The notes beneath the pieces were generated by a model. The model was not told the DNA's origin and ran no database searches. It saw only the letters and a list, made by a program, of their open reading frames with translations. This document shows, in pieces, positions 40,836 to 41,125 of a DNA stretch of 41,125 nt (its first letter is position 1; each line of letters begins with the position of its first letter). Source of the stretch: an uncultured Flavobacteriales bacterium (GTDB lineage Bacteria; Bacteroidota; Bacteroidia; Flavobacteriales_D; Crocinitomicaceae); the NCBI GenBank assembly GCA_913056215.1, contig CAJXMN010000013.1:1-41125 (forward strand), in the 5' to 3' direction. The translations under genes were made by a program, and so were the position numbers.

Positions 40836-41125
40836 GAAAGTCAATTTATTTCATGTTGTGTTTTTTTCCAATTATTTTAATCGGACAAGAAAGTAGTATA
40901 GACGAGTGCTACAGAAACACTCAAAATATGATTATCAAGTCTCTGGACGGTTTAACTCCAGAAAAAGGTGCTAGAGTGTACAAAGGATATGATCAACCAC
41001 AATTGGGCTATCCTATGGAAGGTAAAATAGCCGAAGGAAATTATGAAAATGGTGTAAAAGTTGGTGAATGGATCTTATATTATAAAGATGGTGTCACGCC
41101 AAAATGTAAAGGAAATTTTGTAAAC
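40832..41125 (+). CDS. Secreted protein with MORN-like repeats, cut by the window edge
   Basis: ATG 40832 opens a frame that stays open to the last base, giving 98 residues. The N-terminus is a Sec signal (MRKSIYFMLCFFPIILIGQ). Later segments EGNYENGVKVGEWILYYKDG and KCKGNFVN match the MORN-variant (toxin-antitoxin YwqK-like) repeats that occur in Bacteroidota exported proteins. Only the start of the gene is visible. The 4-base overlap with the 60-residue gene means they are expressed together. Confidence 0.7.
   Translation, partial: MRKSIYFMLCFFPIILIGQESSIDECYRNTQNMIIKSLDGLTPEKGARVYKGYDQPQLGYPMEGKIAEGNYENGVKVGEWILYYKDGVTPKCKGNFVN

Overview
The window looks like chromosomal DNA of a member of the Bacteroidota, most likely the Flavobacteriales (Crocinitomicaceae/Cryomorphaceae-like; the family is a guess). 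Evidence: AT-rich sequence; many lipoproteins and small outer-membrane barrels with no annotated relatives; a secreted repeat protein ending in a type IX secretion (T9SS) sorting domain; a short primary sigma factor without region 1.1; a ~480-residue GAPDH with an N-terminal extension; and Bacteroidota-type promoters (TTG or TTTG, about 19 nt, TAnnTTTG) in front of rpoD and tRNA-Lys.

Layout. 1-6.5 kb: the 3' end of an unknown gene, an intergenic repeat patch, a TsaC/YciO-family protein, a beta-propeller-like lipoprotein, a T9SS-exported protein with seven 58-residue repeats, a 720-base stretch without genes, and two small envelope proteins. 6.7-13.1 kb: MltF-like lytic transglycosylase, a barrel protein coupled to an S41 peptidase lipoprotein, a DUF2461 protein, a bestrophin-like channel, a small DUF4177-like protein and a secreted protein. 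13.2-13.6 kb: a decayed IS3-family remnant. 14.6-14.8 kb: tRNA-Lys(UUU) with its own promoter and terminator. 15.1-18.1 kb: a tightly packed minus-strand operon (lipoprotein, Rpe-like/CBS fusion, DAHP-synthase-like aldolase, KdsC-like phosphatase), the most unusual part of the window. 18.3-25.9 kb: alpha/beta hydrolase, a soluble six-PAS histidine kinase, shikimate kinase, 2OG-Fe(II) oxygenase, a lipoprotein and the bifunctional NAD(P)HX repair enzyme. 25.9-31.1 kb: RarA, a DUF2147 protein, a broken secreted-protein gene, and the overlapping xseA-xseB-dinB operon. 31.2-35.2 kb: a six-gene minus-strand operon containing dapF and mltG. 35.4-39.5 kb: HtrA protease, rpoD, gap. 39.7-41.1 kb: an orphan NarL-type response regulator behind a perfect inverted repeat, a 60-residue protein, and a MORN-like protein cut off by the window edge.

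How the genes fit together. Several sets serve the envelope (MltF, MltG, DapF, HtrA, lipoproteins, T9SS cargo) and DNA repair (RarA, exonuclease VII, Pol IV). The 15-18 kb operon mirrors the three steps of Kdo synthesis (CBS-regulated pentose-phosphate enzyme, PEP aldolase, HAD phosphatase), but the first enzyme has an Rpe-like fold instead of a sugar isomerase fold, and the aldolase is DAHP-synthase-like with an altered active-site motif. I infer a non-canonical 3-deoxy-ulosonate pathway or an unusual form of DAHP supply; the sequence alone cannot decide. Neither the histidine kinase nor the response regulator has an adjacent partner.
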